DNA of 64,000 nucleotides from Brachybacterium endophyticum (GTDB taxonomy: Bacteria > Actinomycetota > Actinomycetes > Actinomycetales > Dermabacteraceae), in the NCBI RefSeq assembly GCF_003130585.1, contig NZ_QFKX01000001.1:310001-374000 (forward strand). The letters run 5' to 3'. How positions within the stretch are numbered: the stretch's first letter is position 1; every line of letters begins with the position of its first letter. The notes under the pieces were generated by a model. The model searched no databases. It saw only the letters and a list, made by a program, of their open reading frames with translations, and was not told where the DNA came from. A program made the position numbers and the translations under genes. Below are positions 37,438-45,809 of this stretch, piece by piece.

Positions 37438-38254
37438 CGTTCCGGACGGGCTCGGGAAGCGGTGCTGGAGCCGAGGTCACACCGGGTGCGGCGGCACCGC
37501 TCGCGCTCCGGGTCGCCAGCCGCTCCGCGCGCACCAGCAGGGCGGGGGAGGGCAGCAGGACGTGCGCGGCGCGCAGGCCGGCGTGCAGGCGCTCGGGACC
37601 GACGGCGCGCGCGGCGGCGTCGTCGGCCGCGAGCTCGGTCAGCAGGTGCACGCGGGTGACCAGGAGTCGTCGCAGCCCCGAGCGCCGGGGCAGGCACGAG
37701 GCGTGCCAGCCGCAGAGCCGGCGGACCGCTCCGTGGCGGCCCCGCAGGTGGGCGACCTCGTGGGCGATGACCCCGCGCAGCTCGGCGGGGGTGAGGGCGG
37801 AGCGGGCCTGCCGGGACACCACGATCTCCGGGTGGCGCCCGCCGATCGCATGGGCGATCACGGCGGGGTCGTCGACCTCGTAGAGCACGGCGCCCGTCTC
37901 GTGGTCCACGTCGATCCGCAGTGTGGTGGCGGCCTTGTGCGCGGTGCTGTGCGAGGCGTTCCCGCTGCCCAGGGCGAGGGAGGCCAGCACGCCGATGCCG
38001 CCCAGTCCGAGCCAGGCGAGGGAGACCAGCACCAGGGCGCGGGCGATGCCCACGGCCGGACCGGAGAAGGCGACCAGCAGGCCGGCGCTGAGCACGGTGA
38101 GGCCCGCGAGGGCGAGCCCCAGGAGCCCGATGCCCAGCCACAGGGCCAGGGCCAGGCGCGGGTGCCAGACCTGCCAGCGCCCCACGGTCAGCGGCAGCAC
38201 CGAGGCCGGGGCGCAGGCGAGGGAGAGCGCGAGGACGAGCAGCAGCGCGATCAC
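37424..38254 (-). CDS. BlaR1/M56-type membrane metallopeptidase
   Basis: Encodes 276 residues; the GTG at 38254 overlaps the blaI stop as GTGA. Three N-terminal helices (residues 1-20, 35-62, 70-97) lead to a cytoplasmic zinc protease domain with HEVAH at 165-169 and the third ligand Glu207 in LTELAADDAA. The long extracellular penicillin-sensor domain of BlaR1 is absent. Family knowledge: M56 proteins cleave BlaI-type repressors after a signal. Here the signal may be copper or redox, sensed by the membrane part (inference). The invariable pairing with blaI supports the role. Confidence 0.88.
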   Translation of the reverse strand: MIALLLVLALSLACAPASVLPLTVGRWQVWHPRLALALWLGIGLLGLALAGLTVLSAGLLVAFSGPAVGIARALVLVSLAWLGLGGIGVLASLALGSGNASHSTAHKAATTLRIDVDHETGAVLYEVDDPAVIAHAIGGRHPEIVVSRQARSALTPAELRGVIAHEVAHLRGRHGAVRRLCGWHASCLPRRSGLRRLLVTRVHLLTELAADDAAARAVGPERLHAGLRAAHVLLPSPALLVRAERLATRSASGAAAPGVTSAPAPLPEPVRNVYTK

Positions 38255-38637
38255 GAGGAGCCGCCCCGCACCCGGCGGGCGGCGATCGCGCCGCGCATCA
38301 GCTCCATGTCCTCGCTGCTCAGGGTGTCGGCGAAGGCGAGCAGGGCGCCGCGGCGGTCCTCGGCCTCCTCGAGGGACTCGACCATGTCGCGGGCATGCGC
38401 CTCGGCGCTGCTGATCCGGGGCCGGAACCGCACCTTGCGGGGCGAGAGCGCCTCGCGCTCGACCATCCCCTTCTCCTCGAGGCGGCTGAGTACGGTGAGG
38501 ATCGTGGTGTACGCGGGGATCGGGTCCTCGAAGGTGGTCAGGATGGCGCGGGCGCCGAGCGCCTGGTCGGCCTGCCACAGGGCGCGCATGACGAGCGCCT
38601 CGAGAGCGCCGTTGGACCGTGCTCGCACGCCTGCCAT
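38251..38637 (-). CDS. blaI: BlaI/MecI/CopY family winged-helix repressor
   Basis: Encodes 128 residues; CAGGAG precedes the ATG. The winged-helix N-terminus has LEALVMRALWQADQ, AYTTILTVLSRLEEKGMV (recognition helix) and the wing RFRPRISSAEAHARDMV. The C-terminal helices form the dimer and contain the region cut by M56 proteases. No CopY-type CxCxxxxCxC metal-binding tail is present, so copper is not sensed through that motif. It should repress its own promoter (site at 38703-38717) and the downstream copper genes. Confidence 0.93.
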   Translation of the reverse strand: MAGVRARSNGALEALVMRALWQADQALGARAILTTFEDPIPAYTTILTVLSRLEEKGMVEREALSPRKVRFRPRISSAEAHARDMVESLEEAEDRRGALLAFADTLSSEDMELMRGAIAARRVRGGSS

Positions 38638-38695
38638 GTGCTGCTCCTGGGGTCGGGGTGGGGAGCCGGTCGCCCGGTGGGGGCCGATTCCGGCG

Positions 38696-38723
38696 AGATA
38701 ACTCTACACGGCGTCGACGTCAC
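38696..38723 (-). promoter_or_regulatory. blaI promoter with an operator in the spacer
   Basis: Minus strand: GTGACG (38723-38718), 16 bases, TTATCT (38701-38696). The spacer holds TCGAC-GCCGT-GTAGA (38717-38703), one mismatch from the perfect TCTAC-N5-GTAGA site. The alternative -10 TAGAGT (38706-38701) is the hexamer also used at the ctaG-type gene. Autoregulation is expected. Confidence 0.5.
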
Positions 38724-38759
38724 CGGGGTCCCGGGGCGTCTCGCGCGCGTGAAGCCTTC

Positions 38760-38765
38760 TACACT
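38760..38765 (+). promoter_or_regulatory. Possible -10 element for a leaderless nucleotidyltransferase transcript
   Basis: TACACT followed by six bases and then the GTG start at 38772. This is the spacing of leaderless actinobacterial promoters, and no ribosome binding site is seen before the GTG. Confidence 0.35.
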
Positions 38766-38771
38766 CGTCCT

Positions 38772-39629
38772 GTGAGCGAGACGACGACGATCCCTGCCGC
38801 CCCGCACCCCGAGGCCTCCGCCCCTGTCACCCGTGCCGTGATCCTCGCCCGAGGACTGGGCACCCGCATGCGCCGCGAGGACGCCGGTGCGCAGGTCGAC
38901 GAGAAGCAGGCCGCCGTGGCCGCGAGCGGCGTGAAGGCCCTCATCGACGTGGGTCGGCCCTTCCTGGACTACGTGATCAGCGCCCTGGCCGACGTCGGCG
39001 TCCAGGAGGTGTGCCTGGTGATCGGCCCCGAGCACGACGTGCTGCGCGACTACGCCGCCCGCACCGGCGGCGGCCGCGTCACCGTCACCACCGCCGTGCA
39101 GACCGAGCCCCGCGGCACCGCCGACGCCGTGGCCGCCGCCCGCGACTTCGCCGGTGATCAGCGGGTGATCGTGCTGAACTCCGACAACCACTACCCGGTC
39201 GAGGCGCTGCGTGCCCTGGCCGCCGCGCCCGGCAGCGCCCTGGTCGGCTTCGACCGCGAGGCCCTCGTCGAGCGCTCCAACATCCCCGCCGACCGCATCC
39301 GCGCCTTCGCCCTGGTCGCGACCGACGAGGACGGCCACCTGCGCGACATCGTCGAGAAGCCCGACGAGGAGACGCTCGCGGCCTTCGGCGAGCAGGCGCC
39401 GGTCTCGATGAACGCGTGGCTGTTCACCCCCGGGATCTTCGCGGCCTGCGAGCGCATCGAGCCCTCGCCGCGCGGGGAGTACGAGGTGATCGACGCCGTG
39501 CGCGAGCAGATCGCCGCCGGCGAGGAGTTCACCGTGGTCCCCGCCGCCGTCGGCGTGCTGGACATGTCCTCCCGCGGCGACATCGCCTCGGTGCAGGCCG
39601 CCCTCGCCGACATCGAGGTGCGCCTGTGA
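38772..39629 (+). CDS. Sugar-phosphate nucleotidyltransferase
   Basis: Encodes 285 residues from a GTG. The NTP-transferase loop is VILARGLGTRMRRED, followed after an unusual 15-residue insert by GVKALIDVG with the phosphate-binding Lys. The metal-binding Asp is in VLNSDNHYP and the sugar-site region includes EKPDEETL and SMNAWLFTPG. It should join a sugar-1-phosphate to a nucleotide. The next gene, overlapping by GTGA, is a GHMP sugar kinase, so the pair could convert a free sugar to its NDP-sugar in two steps. The particular sugar is not known. It is divergent from blaI but has no visible copper link. Confidence 0.82.
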   Translation: MSETTTIPAAPHPEASAPVTRAVILARGLGTRMRREDAGAQVDEKQAAVAASGVKALIDVGRPFLDYVISALADVGVQEVCLVIGPEHDVLRDYAARTGGGRVTVTTAVQTEPRGTADAVAAARDFAGDQRVIVLNSDNHYPVEALRALAAAPGSALVGFDREALVERSNIPADRIRAFALVATDEDGHLRDIVEKPDEETLAAFGEQAPVSMNAWLFTPGIFAACERIEPSPRGEYEVIDAVREQIAAGEEFTVVPAAVGVLDMSSRGDIASVQAALADIEVRL

Positions 39630-40855
39630 GCGCCCTGCCGCAGACGGTCACCTGGTTCGTCCCGGGGCGCGTCGAGCTGCTGGGCAAGCACACGGACTAC
39701 GCGGGCGGCCGTTCCCTGCTGGCCGCCGTGGACCGCGGGCACACCGTCGCCGCCCGTGCGCGCGAGGACCGCCTGCTGCGCGTCACCTCGGCGATCGCCC
39801 GGGAGACCATCGAGATCGACCTCGACGCCCCGGAGCCGGCGGAGCGGATGGGCGCCGGGCACTGGTCGGGCTACGTGCGCACCGTCGTCGACCGTCTGCG
39901 CGCGAACTTCCCCGGCCACTCCCGGGGCGCCGACATCCAGGTCGAGTCCGACCTGCCGCTCGCGGCGGGGATGTCGAGCTCCTCGGCGCTCGTGGTGGGC
40001 CTCGCCCTGGCCTTCGGCGAGCTCTGCGGGATGCAGGACGCCCCGGCCTTCCGCGAGGTCGTCACCGATCGCGAGCGCCTCGCCGAGTACCTGGGCTGCG
40101 TCGAGAACGGGCAGAGCTACGGGTCGCTCGCCGGCCACCGCGGCGTGGGCACCTTCGGCGGCAGCGAGGACCACGTCGCGATGCTGTGCGGCCGTGCGGA
40201 CGAGATGGTCCAGTACGCCTTCTGCCCGGTGCGCTCCGAGGCCTCCGTCCCCTTCCCCGAGGACCGCGCGATCGTGATGGCGGTCTCCGGCGTGCAGGCC
40301 GAGAAGACCGGATCGGCCCTCGAGCGCTACAACCGGGTCTCGCTCTCCGCCCGCGACATCGTCGGCATCTGGAACGAGCGCACCGGCCGACGCGACGCGA
40401 CGCTCGGCGACATCGTCACCGGCTCGAGCGGTGCGGCCGACGAGCTGCGCGGGATGATCGACCCGGGCACCTACCTGATGGGCCGCCTCGTGCAGTTCCT
40501 CGAGGAGTCCGAGCGGATCATCCCCGCCGCGAGCGACGCCCTGGCCACGGGCGATCTCGCCACCTTCGGCTCCCTCGTGGACGAGTCCCAGCAGCTGGCC
40601 GAGGAGGGACTGGGCAACCAGACCCCCGAGACCGTCGCCCTGCAGCGACTGGCCCGCGAGCTGGGGGCCGACGCCGCGAGCGCCTTCGGCGCCGGGTTCG
40701 GCGGGAGCGTCTGGGCGATGGTCCCCGCGGCCCACGCGGACTCCTTCGCCGTGGAGTGGCTGGATCGCTACGCCGACGCCTTCCCGGTGCCCGGTCGCGC
40801 GGCGACCTGGCTGGTCACCCGGCCCGGGCCCCCGGCGCACCGCGTGGAAGGCTGA
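39626..40855 (+). CDS. GHMP family sugar kinase (galactokinase-like)
   Basis: Encodes 409 residues. The GTG overlaps the preceding stop (GTGA). The galactokinase-type signature GRVELLGKHTDYAGG is near residue 11, with K in place of the usual N/E. The GHMP ATP loop PLAAGMSSSSALVVG is near residue 111, and the C-terminal FGAGFGGSVWAMV is the third GHMP motif. The catalytic Asp candidate is in SEDHVAML. The product should be a sugar-1-phosphate, handed to the upstream nucleotidyltransferase. The substrate may be galactose or a related sugar (arabinose, uronic acid, fucose); no gal genes are adjacent. Confidence 0.85.
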   Translation: MSALPQTVTWFVPGRVELLGKHTDYAGGRSLLAAVDRGHTVAARAREDRLLRVTSAIARETIEIDLDAPEPAERMGAGHWSGYVRTVVDRLRANFPGHSRGADIQVESDLPLAAGMSSSSALVVGLALAFGELCGMQDAPAFREVVTDRERLAEYLGCVENGQSYGSLAGHRGVGTFGGSEDHVAMLCGRADEMVQYAFCPVRSEASVPFPEDRAIVMAVSGVQAEKTGSALERYNRVSLSARDIVGIWNERTGRRDATLGDIVTGSSGAADELRGMIDPGTYLMGRLVQFLEESERIIPAASDALATGDLATFGSLVDESQQLAEEGLGNQTPETVALQRLARELGADAASAFGAGFGGSVWAMVPAAHADSFAVEWLDRYADAFPVPGRAATWLVTRPGPPAHRVEG

Positions 40856-40907
40856 GGGCGGGTCCCCGGAGGCTCGTCGGCCGGGCGGCCTGTGGAACGA
40901 TGAGGCC

Positions 40908-41783
40908 ATGCCCTCCTTCGACTGGCCGCGCGACGCGGCGCCCCTGCCCATCGAGCCCCTGCGCGCCCCGATCGAGCGTCTGCAGACCCTCGCCGCACGC
41001 CACGAGGGCGTCCTCGAGCTGATCGACCCCCTGGAGACGGACGAGGAGGAGGCGCAGGCCGGCAGCACTGCCGGCAGCGCCGCGACGGCCGGCACCGCCG
41101 GGTTCGCCGGCGGCGTCGCGGGCGATCCGGCGACCTACCTGCCGCCCGCCCTCTCGCGCATCGCCGACGAGTTCGGCGGCATCAGCGTCGTCGGCGGCGC
41201 CGCGGCCCTGACCATCGTGGTCGACGAGCGCAGCGACCTGGGTCCGTACACGATCCTCACCGATCCGCTCTCCTTCACCCCGCTCTACGAGGGCGACGAC
41301 GTCGCCGTGGTGCTCGCGATCGACGAGAGCGGCGCGCCCGGCGCGGTCTTCGCGATCGGTGAGAACCTCGCCCTGACCCTGGTCGCCCCGGACCTGGGGG
41401 AGTACATCGGCCGCTACGCCGACGCCCTCGACCTCGCCCTCACCGGCGGGGAGGAGCCCGGATCGGAGTCGCGGACCGGGACGTCGGCGACCGGGACGTC
41501 GGGCACCGTGAGCGCCCCGGACGCCGAGCTCGTCGCCGAGCGCATGGAGGGCTCGTTCTTCGCGCCCCTGTTCGAGGAGGAGGGGAAGCCCGTCGTCCCG
41601 CTCGCCGCCTCCGCCCCCGAGGGCATCACCGCCCCCACCGGCACGGCGGCGATCGCGGACCTGCGCGGCGCCCCGCTGGGCTCGCGCGTCGAGGTGCTCG
41701 AGGCGGACCTCCCCGGTGACCCGCTCGCGATCCGCATCGCCTGGCGCGAGGGCGGTCTCGTGGTGTGCGTGACGAACAGCTGA
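40908..41783 (+). CDS. Unknown acidic protein, possibly SUKH-like
   Basis: Encodes 291 residues, no signal peptide or membrane segment. A low-complexity Ala/Gly/Thr insert lies at about 46-72 and a Thr/Ser/Gly linker at about 185-205. Between them, IADEFGGISVVGGAAALTIVV, LSFTPLYEGDDVAVVLAID and LGEYIGRYADALDLAL recall the SMI1/KNR4 (SUKH) pattern of cytosolic binding proteins, but weakly. The C-terminal 90 residues are unrelated to anything I recognise. It follows the kinase by 52 bp and may belong to that unit. No toxin gene is near, so an immunity role is unsupported. Confidence 0.5.
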   Translation: MPSFDWPRDAAPLPIEPLRAPIERLQTLAARHEGVLELIDPLETDEEEAQAGSTAGSAATAGTAGFAGGVAGDPATYLPPALSRIADEFGGISVVGGAAALTIVVDERSDLGPYTILTDPLSFTPLYEGDDVAVVLAIDESGAPGAVFAIGENLALTLVAPDLGEYIGRYADALDLALTGGEEPGSESRTGTSATGTSGTVSAPDAELVAERMEGSFFAPLFEEEGKPVVPLAASAPEGITAPTGTAAIADLRGAPLGSRVEVLEADLPGDPLAIRIAWREGGLVVCVTNS

Positions 41784-41824
41784 GAGCAGGGCCCCGGGGC
41801 GGGGCCGGCGCAGTTCCGTCGGCG

Positions 41825-41830
41825 TAGAAT
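41825..41830 (+). promoter_or_regulatory. Possible -10 element for the PabC-like gene
   Basis: TAGAAT in an otherwise very GC-rich gap, about 23 bases before the AGGAG ribosome binding site. No clear -35. Confidence 0.3.
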
Positions 41831-41863
41831 CGTCGCTTCCTCCCGTCCTGCTTAGGAGCCTTC

Positions 41864-42748
41864 GTGTCCTCTCGTCCTGCTGTCCTGGTGATGATCAACG
41901 GCGCCGCCGCCGATCCGGCACTGAAGGGACGCCCGGCCCACCGCCTGGTCGACGAGGCGGCACCCCAGCTGCGCGTGACCGATCTGGCCGCGACCCGCGG
42001 CGACGGCGTCTTCGAGACCGTCGGCGTCTTCGAGGGCCGCCCCGCGAACCTGAGCCCCCACCTGGAGCGTCTGCAGCGCAGTGCGCGCATGCTCGACCTC
42101 CCCGAGCTCGACCTCGAGGTGATCGCGCAGGCGGTCGACGCCGCGATCACGGCGCACCTGCCCGTGCCCGAGCTGCTGGTGAAGATCGTCGTCTCCCGCG
42201 GCGTCGAGGGACAGCAGCGTCCCACCGCCTGGGTCTACGCCGACGCCGCGTCGAGCTACGCCTCCGCCCGCGCGGGCCTGCGGGTCGCCGCCCTGGACCG
42301 TGGCATCCCCACCACCGCTCCGCAGACCAGCCCCTGGCTGCTCGCGGGCGCCAAGAGCCTCTCCTACGCGATCAACATGGCGGGCCTGCGGGAAGCGGCC
42401 CGGCGCGGCGCGGACGAGGTCCTGTTCGTCTCCTCCGACGGCTACGCGCTCGAGGGGCCGACGTCGACCCTGCTGGTGAAGCAGGACGACTGCTTCGTCA
42501 GCACCCCCGTCGAGGCCGGCGTGCTGCCCGGCACCAGCCTGGGCGCGATCGAGACGATGGTCGAGGGGGAGGGGATGACCCTCGAGCGGGAGCTGCTGAC
42601 CCCTCAGCAGGTCGCCGACTCCGACGGTGCCTGGCTGCTGTCCTCCGTGCGACTGGCCTGCCCGATCACCCACCTGGACGATCAGGAGCTGACGGTGGAC
42701 CGCGAGCTCACCGAGCGGATGAACGCCGCGATCGCCAACCGGGGCTGA
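41864..42748 (+). CDS. Class IV PLP enzyme (aminodeoxychorismate lyase / branched-chain aminotransferase-like)
   Basis: Encodes 294 residues from GTG with TAGGAG at good spacing. Fold-type IV features: RVTDLAATRGDGVFETVGV near residue 37, HLERLQRSARML, the PLP lysine 164 in LAGAKSLSYAINM, and the phosphate-binding LEGPTSTLLV plus VLPGTSLGAIE. The size and DGVFET motif favour 4-amino-4-deoxychorismate lyase (PabC), which makes p-aminobenzoate for folate, but D-amino-acid or branched-chain transaminases share these motifs. No pabA/pabB genes lie nearby. Confidence 0.82.
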   Translation: MSSRPAVLVMINGAAADPALKGRPAHRLVDEAAPQLRVTDLAATRGDGVFETVGVFEGRPANLSPHLERLQRSARMLDLPELDLEVIAQAVDAAITAHLPVPELLVKIVVSRGVEGQQRPTAWVYADAASSYASARAGLRVAALDRGIPTTAPQTSPWLLAGAKSLSYAINMAGLREAARRGADEVLFVSSDGYALEGPTSTLLVKQDDCFVSTPVEAGVLPGTSLGAIETMVEGEGMTLERELLTPQQVADSDGAWLLSSVRLACPITHLDDQELTVDRELTERMNAAIANRG

Positions 42749-42783
42749 GAGACGTCGACCCGGCTGCTCAGACGGCCGGCCGC

Positions 42784-43716
42784 TCAGGCGGCGCGGTGCA
42801 CGAGGGCCGGCGGCGCCCAGGGCGTCACCCTCGAGCCGCGGCGACGGCGGGGACGCAGTTCCGAGATCCGCCCCGGCGACTTCTCGTGGCGGCCCGAGTA
42901 GGGCAGGTCGATCCAGGTGTGCGCGGCACGGACCGCCGGGCGGATGTGCCGCGCCAGCAGATCGGCGACGGCCTCGACCTGCGGCGTCGGGACCACGAGG
43001 ACGTCGACCATCGGCCGGGTCCAGTGGGTGTCGGCGCCGTGGTCGTCGAAGACCATGATCGTGTTCTCGCTCGTCGAGCACGCCTCGGCGAGGGTGCGCA
43101 CGAAGTCCCGGTCGCGCACGTCGGACCAGGCGTGGGCGACGCCGTCCAGGCGGACGGTCGCCGTGGTCAGCAGCTGCGAGCGCACCTGCAGGTCGCGCAC
43201 CTCGATCTCCGGCAGGCGCGCCCCGGTGTCGGAGCACAGGCGCTGGGCGACCTTGTGGATGCTGCGGGTGAGCTGCTCGGCGTCCGGACCGCGGTCGCCG
43301 AAGAGATCGGCGCGGGGCGGGAGGACGCGATGGCGGCCCTGCAGGACGTAGCGCCCGTCGATCCGCTCGTGCAGCAGCCACCAGAACGGTGAGCGCTGCA
43401 GGCCCGGGACCGGCGGCGTGGTCTCGGCCGGCTCGTCGGTGCGCGGGTCGGCCTCGAGCTCGCGGCGGGTCGCCTGCTCGATCTCGGCGGCGATCACGGG
43501 CACGGTGTGCTGCTCACGCAGCGCGATGCCGAGGTCGGCGAGGGTGCGGACCTGCGCGTCGACGGTGAGGGACGTCGTCGCGAGGGACGTGGTGAGGGGC
43601 GTGGTGGTCGGGGACGGCTCCGTGGCGACGGGCGTCTGCGCGGCCGCGTCGTGCGTCGGCTGCGTGTGCGTCCCGTCCCGGTGGAGAAGGGTTCGCATGC
43701 GCTCGGCGATGTTCAT
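42784..43716 (-). CDS. Conserved-looking protein of unknown function
   Basis: Encodes 310 residues from ATG at 43716 with GGGAGG upstream. No signal peptide or helix. The first 60 residues are Thr-rich. The body contains RSPFWWLLHERIDGRYVLQGRHRVLP, RSIHKVAQRLCSDTG, LDGVAHAWSDVRDRDFVRTL, VFDDHGADTHWTRPMVDVLVVPTP and a basic C-terminus RPRRRRGSRV. I shorten these only as landmarks. The WSDVRDRDF and FDDHGAD parts are rich in acidic/His residues and might be a catalytic site. I recognise no family. It is divergent from the DUF222-HNH gene across a 434-bp gap. Confidence 0.6.
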   Translation of the reverse strand: MNIAERMRTLLHRDGTHTQPTHDAAAQTPVATEPSPTTTPLTTSLATTSLTVDAQVRTLADLGIALREQHTVPVIAAEIEQATRRELEADPRTDEPAETTPPVPGLQRSPFWWLLHERIDGRYVLQGRHRVLPPRADLFGDRGPDAEQLTRSIHKVAQRLCSDTGARLPEIEVRDLQVRSQLLTTATVRLDGVAHAWSDVRDRDFVRTLAEACSTSENTIMVFDDHGADTHWTRPMVDVLVVPTPQVEAVADLLARHIRPAVRAAHTWIDLPYSGRHEKSPGRISELRPRRRRGSRVTPWAPPALVHRAA

Positions 43717-44150
43717 GTGGCGACCTCCCGTTCGTTCTCTCCTGCGGTGTCCCGCTCGTGTGCGATGTGTCGTGGTCTCTTCCATGCGTTATCTCTGTCC
43801 TGCTGCCGGAAGGGGTCGGGATCTCGGAGATCGGGACCTCCTCGCGGCTGCAGGACCACCGTATGCAGGCAGGGTCCGACGGCAGGTGACATGCAGGAGA
43901 ACACTTCTTGTCGAGTGGGCGACAGGAGTTCACCGAGGTGTGCGGAGGCGAGGCGCCGGATGGTGCGTCGGATGGTGCGTCGGCACGGTCCTCCCGACTC
44001 CGCGCTCGTCCACATCCTCGCCCCTGCCATGGATCGCTCGAGACATCCCGAATAGCATTGTGACCAGCGAAGAGACGTCCGGCCAGGGTGTCTCGCGGCG
44101 GGGTGCGAGGCCCCGACGGACTCGCGCTCGACGGCGAGGGGGTGGGGAGC
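43717..44150. other. Divergent gap rich in short repeats
   Basis: Holds GATCTC-G-GAGATC (43820-43832), TGTCG-N6-CGACA (43909-43924) and a 12-bp tandem duplication GGATGGTGCGTC (43958-43981). TAGCAT near 44053 is a possible -10 for the HNH gene. GC bias is lower than in the genes around it, and no coding frame is convincing. Confidence 0.5.
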
Positions 44151-45809
44151 ATGACCACGGTGGATCCGGGCCTGCGGCAGGGCGTGCTGGGCGACGCCGC
44201 GCTCTTTGCCGGGATGACGCTCCCTCAGGACCGCGCGCGGCTGGCCGCGGAGCGCTCGCGCATGCCCGCATTGGATCCCGTGATGAGGGTCGATCCGCGC
44301 TCCCCGCGGCCGCTCACCCGGGAGACGGTCGCCGGGCGCGTCGAGCTGTCCCCGACGATCGAGGCGACCGAGCGCATCCAGCGGATCTGGGACCAGGGCG
44401 TGCTCGAGTCGAGGCAGTTCGCCCAGTCCCTGGCATTCCTGGCGCCCTCTTGGCTGGGTCGGGACACCGGCGGCTGCACCCAGGAGGATGCCGACTGCGA
44501 GGACATCGTGGTCGCCACCGCCCTGCGCTGCTCGGAGACCGTCGCCTATCGCAGGATCCGCGAGGCCCACCGCGCCGTCGACCTGTGTCCGCGCACCTTC
44601 GCGCGCCTGCTGCAGGGGGAGTTCCCCGCGGCCTGGTTCCGTGAGCTGCTGCGCCGGTCGGGAAGCCTCACCGACGAGGAGATGGCTCTCCTGGACGCCT
44701 CGGTGAGCCGCTGGGACGAGGGGATCACCTCCGAGCACTTCGGGCGCTGCCTCGGCAACGTCATCACCACGCTTCTCGAGCGCCGGGAGCTGCCGCCCCA
44801 CCTCGACGTCGAGGCACGGCGCCGCGTCGAGCTCGACCACGGCCGGGAGGACGGCACCGCCTGCCTGCAGATGACCGGACCGGTCCCCGACGTGCTCGGC
44901 CTGTCCCGGCGCCTGGACGCCTCCGCCCGCGCGGTCCAGGCCGCGCAGCGCCGCGCCCTCGAGGCGGGCACCACCGTCCCGATGGACCCCCACGGCGAAG
45001 CCGCCGAGGCCGGCCGTCCGCTGTCGCTGGCGACGCTGCGGTTCCTGCTGCTGACCAGCGCCGAGCTGGACACCGACGGCGTGGAGGTGCCCGTCGAGGC
45101 CTTCCGCATGAACGTCACCGTCCCGCTGTTCACCCTGATGGGGCACAGCGACGCCCCCGGGATGCTGGACGGCACCATCCCGATCCCTGCCGACATGGCC
45201 CGCGAGCTCGCCGCCGGCGAGGAGGCCTGGTACCGGCTGCTCACCGACGCGAGCAGCGGGGAGTTCGTGCCGGCGCCTGCCCAGCGCTATTCGGTCCCGC
45301 GGGCGATGCGTGAGCACCTCCGCGTGCGCATGAGCACGTGCGCCGTCCCCGGCTGCCGGCGCCCCGCCTCCTGCGCGACCGAGGCGGACCACATCCAGGA
45401 GTACGACCACGCCGACCCGTCGCACGGGGGCCGCACCAGCGTCGACAACCTGCACCTGCTGTGCTGGCAGCACCACGCCCTGAAGACGGCCCGCCGCATC
45501 GACCCGGTGCGGATGCCTGCCGCGGCGTCACCCACCGGCCGTGCCGGCACCCGCTGGAGCCTCTCGGGGCAGATGCACGTGTTCCAGGAGGACGACACCG
45601 ACCTCGCCACCCCGGGCCTGGTCGCCGATCTCGAGGCGTCCTGGGCGAGCATCCTCGCCGCACGACGAGAGCGACGGGAGCGAGAGCGGCAGGAACAGGA
45701 ACGGTGGGAGAGGGAACGTCAGGCGCCGGATCCTCCTCTCAGCGAGACCCCGGATCCCCCTCCGCCAGACACAGCGAATCCACCGCCCGCACCAGGGCCA
45801 GGTGGCTGA
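44151..45809 (+). CDS. DUF222 / HNH endonuclease domain protein (13E12-like)
   Basis: Encodes 552 residues. The ATG at 44151 is preceded by GGTGGGGAGC. The long N-terminal DUF222 region (about 50-370) is typical of actinobacterial 13E12-repeat proteins. The HNH fold follows near residue 390: STCAVPGCRRPA (first Cys pair), ATEADHIQEYDHADPSHGG, NLHLLCWQHHALK (second Cys and His pair). These proteins are numerous per genome and of unknown target. The C-terminus adds an Arg/Glu-rich helix and a Pro-rich tail that overlaps the convergent glycosidase gene by 71 bp. No flanking repeats indicate a mobile element. Confidence 0.85.
   Translation: MTTVDPGLRQGVLGDAALFAGMTLPQDRARLAAERSRMPALDPVMRVDPRSPRPLTRETVAGRVELSPTIEATERIQRIWDQGVLESRQFAQSLAFLAPSWLGRDTGGCTQEDADCEDIVVATALRCSETVAYRRIREAHRAVDLCPRTFARLLQGEFPAAWFRELLRRSGSLTDEEMALLDASVSRWDEGITSEHFGRCLGNVITTLLERRELPPHLDVEARRRVELDHGREDGTACLQMTGPVPDVLGLSRRLDASARAVQAAQRRALEAGTTVPMDPHGEAAEAGRPLSLATLRFLLLTSAELDTDGVEVPVEAFRMNVTVPLFTLMGHSDAPGMLDGTIPIPADMARELAAGEEAWYRLLTDASSGEFVPAPAQRYSVPRAMREHLRVRMSTCAVPGCRRPASCATEADHIQEYDHADPSHGGRTSVDNLHLLCWQHHALKTARRIDPVRMPAAASPTGRAGTRWSLSGQMHVFQEDDTDLATPGLVADLEASWASILAARRERRERERQEQERWERERQAPDPPLSETPDPPPPDTANPPPAPGPGG

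Noticed and set aside
44151-45809. Mobile element around the DUF222-HNH gene
   Set aside because: No terminal repeats, target duplication, integrase or transposase is visible; 13E12-like genes are usually chromosomal residents.
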